From an uncultured Lachnospiraceae bacterium (GTDB lineage: Bacteria > Bacillota_A > Clostridia > Lachnospirales > Lachnospiraceae), in NCBI GenBank assembly GCA_947175285.1, contig CAMWMM010000131.1, positions 1 through 10,219 on the forward strand: a DNA stretch of 10,219 nt. Reading direction: 5' to 3'. Position 1 is the first letter of the stretch, and the number at the start of each line of letters is the position of its first letter. The position numbers and the translations under genes were made by a program. The notes beneath the pieces are model-generated. The model was not told where the DNA came from, searched no databases, and saw only the letters and a list, made by a program, of their open reading frames with translations. This document shows, piece after piece, positions 8,537-10,219 of this stretch.

Positions 8537-9886
8537 TTATTTTTTAAAGTAATTATCAATTCCCTTTTTTATCTCCGCCGGCTCCATCGATTTTAACAAA
8601 TAGCCTGCCGGTTTCAGTTCCAACAATTTCTGAATGCGCTCTTTACTGCTCGAGCCGGAAATAAACATAACCGGCGTATCTGCAATATCTTTCTCTGCGC
8701 GAATCATTTCCAACACCTGTCGCCCGTCACAGACCGGCATCTCGTAATCCAATAAAATCAAATCAGGTCTGTCCAGTGTAAGACTCATAATCGCTGCCAT
8801 TCCCGACTTTGCCGTTGCAATCTCATAATCACTCTTTAACAGATTTTTCATGGCCTGCAGCGCAAAATCAGAATCATCCACCACAAGTATTTTCTTCTTC
8901 TTTTCCGCATCATGAGCCTCTTTCAAATATTTGCCGACTTCTGCCATTGCATTTTCTGCTTTAATTGCAGAAACACTCTTTTCTCCCCGGAACAAATACG
9001 GTGCAGTCACACAGTATGCCATATATCCTACATTTGTGCTAAACAATAAGCTGAGCTGCGGCTGCTTGTTTTCAAACAATTTATGGAACTGCTCATAGCT
9101 GAGCAGATTTTCCTCTTTCATTTCATATTCGTCCGCTTTCGGAAAATGATCGTTGATACATCTGATAAACTGCTGCGCCGTATATCTTGTCGCATTTATC
9201 ATCATAACACTGAGTTCGTTTGACTCGGTTGCCATCATCCTTCCAATGGTATTAATAATCACCTGCTCTTCAAGAATAAGAATCGTCTCCCATATCTCTC
9301 CTTGCTTTGTACCATAGACTACGCGGTAATAAATGCTGTTTCCGATCTTCTCCCCTCCGTAACATCCACTGATTAGGCGCGAATCCATCTGAAACATATC
9401 ATATGTAAGTTTAACGATAAGTCTGCTCACAAGCGCCTGTTCTTCCTCCGGCAGCAGACCCTCCCAATGACTCTTTGTTTTCCCCGCTTTCCCTCCAATG
9501 GCACGGTCTTCCGTCAATGTATGACCGACAAGCCATCCGACGCATACACCAAGGAAATGATTCACAGCCTCTTCCGAATAAGCATTCTGCTGTAACTCCC
9601 TTTCCAGTTCCGGAAGCGTTTTCCTGCGAAAATTATCATGCAGACGTCTGTGCGTATCATATCCGTAATATCCGATAGACGCCATATAAGCTTCTTCTTC
9701 GGCAAAATGCTTTGTGGAATGCTCTTTAAAATACTTAATGCCCTCCTGATAAACCCATTTTCCTTTCTCGCCCTGTTTTCTTGCCAACATCAACCTGTTC
9801 ATAATGCCAAAAAGCTTTTTATGCTCCTTGTCAATCACACTTACTCCTATATTATAACGTTCATGCCATACAAGTTCATGACTCAT
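8537..9886 (-). CDS. Bacteriohemerythrin - CheX-like - response receiver fusion protein
   Basis: 449 residues, apparently cytoplasmic (no signal peptide or membrane segment). Residues 1-130 form a bacteriohemerythrin domain with all expected di-iron ligands: H22, H60, E64, H79, H83, H122 and D127, so O2 or redox binding is likely. Residues about 145-325 resemble the CheC/CheX fold by eye: an alpha helix, G..IYYRVV.G..GEIWETILIL, then a MM..ESNEL helix. The Glu and Asn of the catalytic ExxN motif appear to be Y235 and Q238, so phosphatase activity is doubtful. Residues 331-449 are a receiver with D337/D338, phospho-acceptor D380 in LILLDYEMP, S410 and K432 (followed by Ser rather than the usual Pro). 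No DNA-binding output follows. The ATG at 9884-9886 has a strong GAGGAGG site (complement of 9894-9900) 7 bases upstream. It is the first gene of the pair placed between ruvA and ruvB, 88 bases after ruvA. Confidence 0.9.
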   Translation of the reverse strand: MSHELVWHERYNIGVSVIDKEHKKLFGIMNRLMLARKQGEKGKWVYQEGIKYFKEHSTKHFAEEEAYMASIGYYGYDTHRRLHDNFRRKTLPELERELQQNAYSEEAVNHFLGVCVGWLVGHTLTEDRAIGGKAGKTKSHWEGLLPEEEQALVSRLIVKLTYDMFQMDSRLISGCYGGEKIGNSIYYRVVYGTKQGEIWETILILEEQVIINTIGRMMATESNELSVMMINATRYTAQQFIRCINDHFPKADEYEMKEENLLSYEQFHKLFENKQPQLSLLFSTNVGYMAYCVTAPYLFRGEKSVSAIKAENAMAEVGKYLKEAHDAEKKKKILVVDDSDFALQAMKNLLKSDYEIATAKSGMAAIMSLTLDRPDLILLDYEMPVCDGRQVLEMIRAEKDIADTPVMFISGSSSKERIQKLLELKPAGYLLKSMEPAEIKKGIDNYFKK

Positions 9887-9905
9887 CGTTTTTCCTCCTC
9901 ACCGC

Positions 9906-9924
9906 ATTATATTTCAGTATATCA
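9906..9924 (-). promoter_or_regulatory. Candidate promoter -10 region for the signalling gene pair
   Basis: In the gap between ruvA and the hemerythrin-receiver gene, the minus strand reads TGATATACT (complement of 9916-9924), which fits an extended -10 (TG, one base, TATACT). A second exact TATAAT follows (complement of 9906-9911). No convincing TTGACA-like -35 lies at the right distance from either, which an extended -10 can tolerate. The region is AT-rich, so chance matches are easy, and the call is tentative. Confidence 0.4.
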
Positions 9925-9974
9925 CATATTGATGGGAAACTGCTATGTATATTTTCTGTTTTTTATGTAATCTG

Positions 9975-10219
9975 CTAAAATATATATTTTAATGCCGCTT
10001 TTAAGATTTCCTCGACGCCAATGTCTTCCGTCATCTCGACCTGTTTGACTGCCCGAAGCGCATCGGATGCCGAATAGCCAAGGGCAACTAACGCCTCTAC
10101 CGCTTCATTTTTCTTATTTCCGATATCCTCTCCTGCCGCAGCAAAGGCCGATACGGTCTCTTTCGGGGATATGGCATCTTCTATGGAAATCTTATCTTTC
10201 AAATCCAAAATAACACGCT
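9975..10219 (-). CDS. ruvA: Holliday junction DNA-binding protein RuvA, C-terminal part only
   Basis: Only the last 80 residues are in the window; the frame is open through the right edge and no start is claimed. RuvA tetramers bind four-way DNA junctions and recruit RuvB. The visible part begins with the family pattern RVILDLKDKI, which closes the helix-hairpin-helix domain. A flexible acidic linker follows, then the domain III helices NEAVEALVALGYSASDALRAV through EEILKAALKYIF, which contact RuvB and modulate its ATPase. The gene ends in TAG at 9975-9977. A TTG at 10206-10208 could be mistaken for a start but is internal to the conserved core. Unlike the common arrangement, ruvB does not follow directly but lies about 4.9 kb downstream. 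Confidence 0.93.
   Translation of the reverse strand, partial: RVILDLKDKISIEDAISPKETVSAFAAAGEDIGNKKNEAVEALVALGYSASDALRAVKQVEMTEDIGVEEILKAALKYIF

Noticed and set aside
9977..9990. AT-only palindrome AAAATATATATTTT at the ruvA end as a terminator
   Set aside because: The stem has no G-C pairs and there is no U-run after it, so stable termination is unlikely.
9975..10208. A small 77-residue gene starting at the TTG at 10206-10208
   Set aside because: The frame continues to the window edge and the residues around it match the conserved core of RuvA, so this is the end of a longer gene.

Overview
The window comes from a moderately AT-rich Firmicute, most likely a member of the Clostridia and probably Lachnospiraceae. 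That placement is inferred from three things: the gene order ruvA ... ruvB - zapA - U32 'peptidase' - FtsW-like gene, the protein styles (long coiled-coil ZapA, dCACHE hybrid kinase with two receivers), and the strong GGAGG-type ribosome binding sites. All genes lie on the minus strand, so transcription runs from position 10219 toward position 1. The region is almost fully coding, and no gap between genes reaches 100 bases.

In order of transcription: (i) the C-terminal 80 residues of RuvA, cut by the right edge; (ii) an 88-base gap with a candidate extended -10 promoter; (iii) a 449-residue bacteriohemerythrin / CheX-like / receiver protein; (iv) a 1131-residue membrane-bound hybrid histidine kinase with an extracellular sensor and two receivers; (v) RuvB; (vi) ZapA, whose start is better placed at 3999 than at the upstream TTG; (vii) a 67-base gap with a hairpin and repeats; (viii) a 739-residue U32-family protein related to the RNA-hydroxylation factors RlhA/TrhP; (ix) an FtsW/RodA/SpoVE-type glycosyltransferase, 430 residues visible, cut by the left edge.

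The backbone is housekeeping. RuvA and RuvB form the Holliday-junction branch-migration motor, ZapA stabilises the FtsZ ring, and the FtsW-like protein polymerises septal or wall glycan. The striking point is that ruvA and ruvB, usually adjacent, are separated by about 4.9 kb holding a two-gene signalling module. Its two products are probably partners: the kinase senses something outside the cell, and the soluble protein carries a complete set of di-iron (O2-binding) ligands plus its own receiver domain. Neither has a DNA-binding output domain, and no HPt domain is visible, so the pathway must be completed elsewhere or act through protein-protein contacts. Between the hemerythrin and receiver domains of the soluble protein lies a region that aligns by eye with the CheC/CheX phosphatase fold but has lost the expected Glu/Asn catalytic pair. 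This module is the best candidate here for undescribed biology. No RNA genes, CRISPR arrays, insertion sequences or attachment sites were seen.
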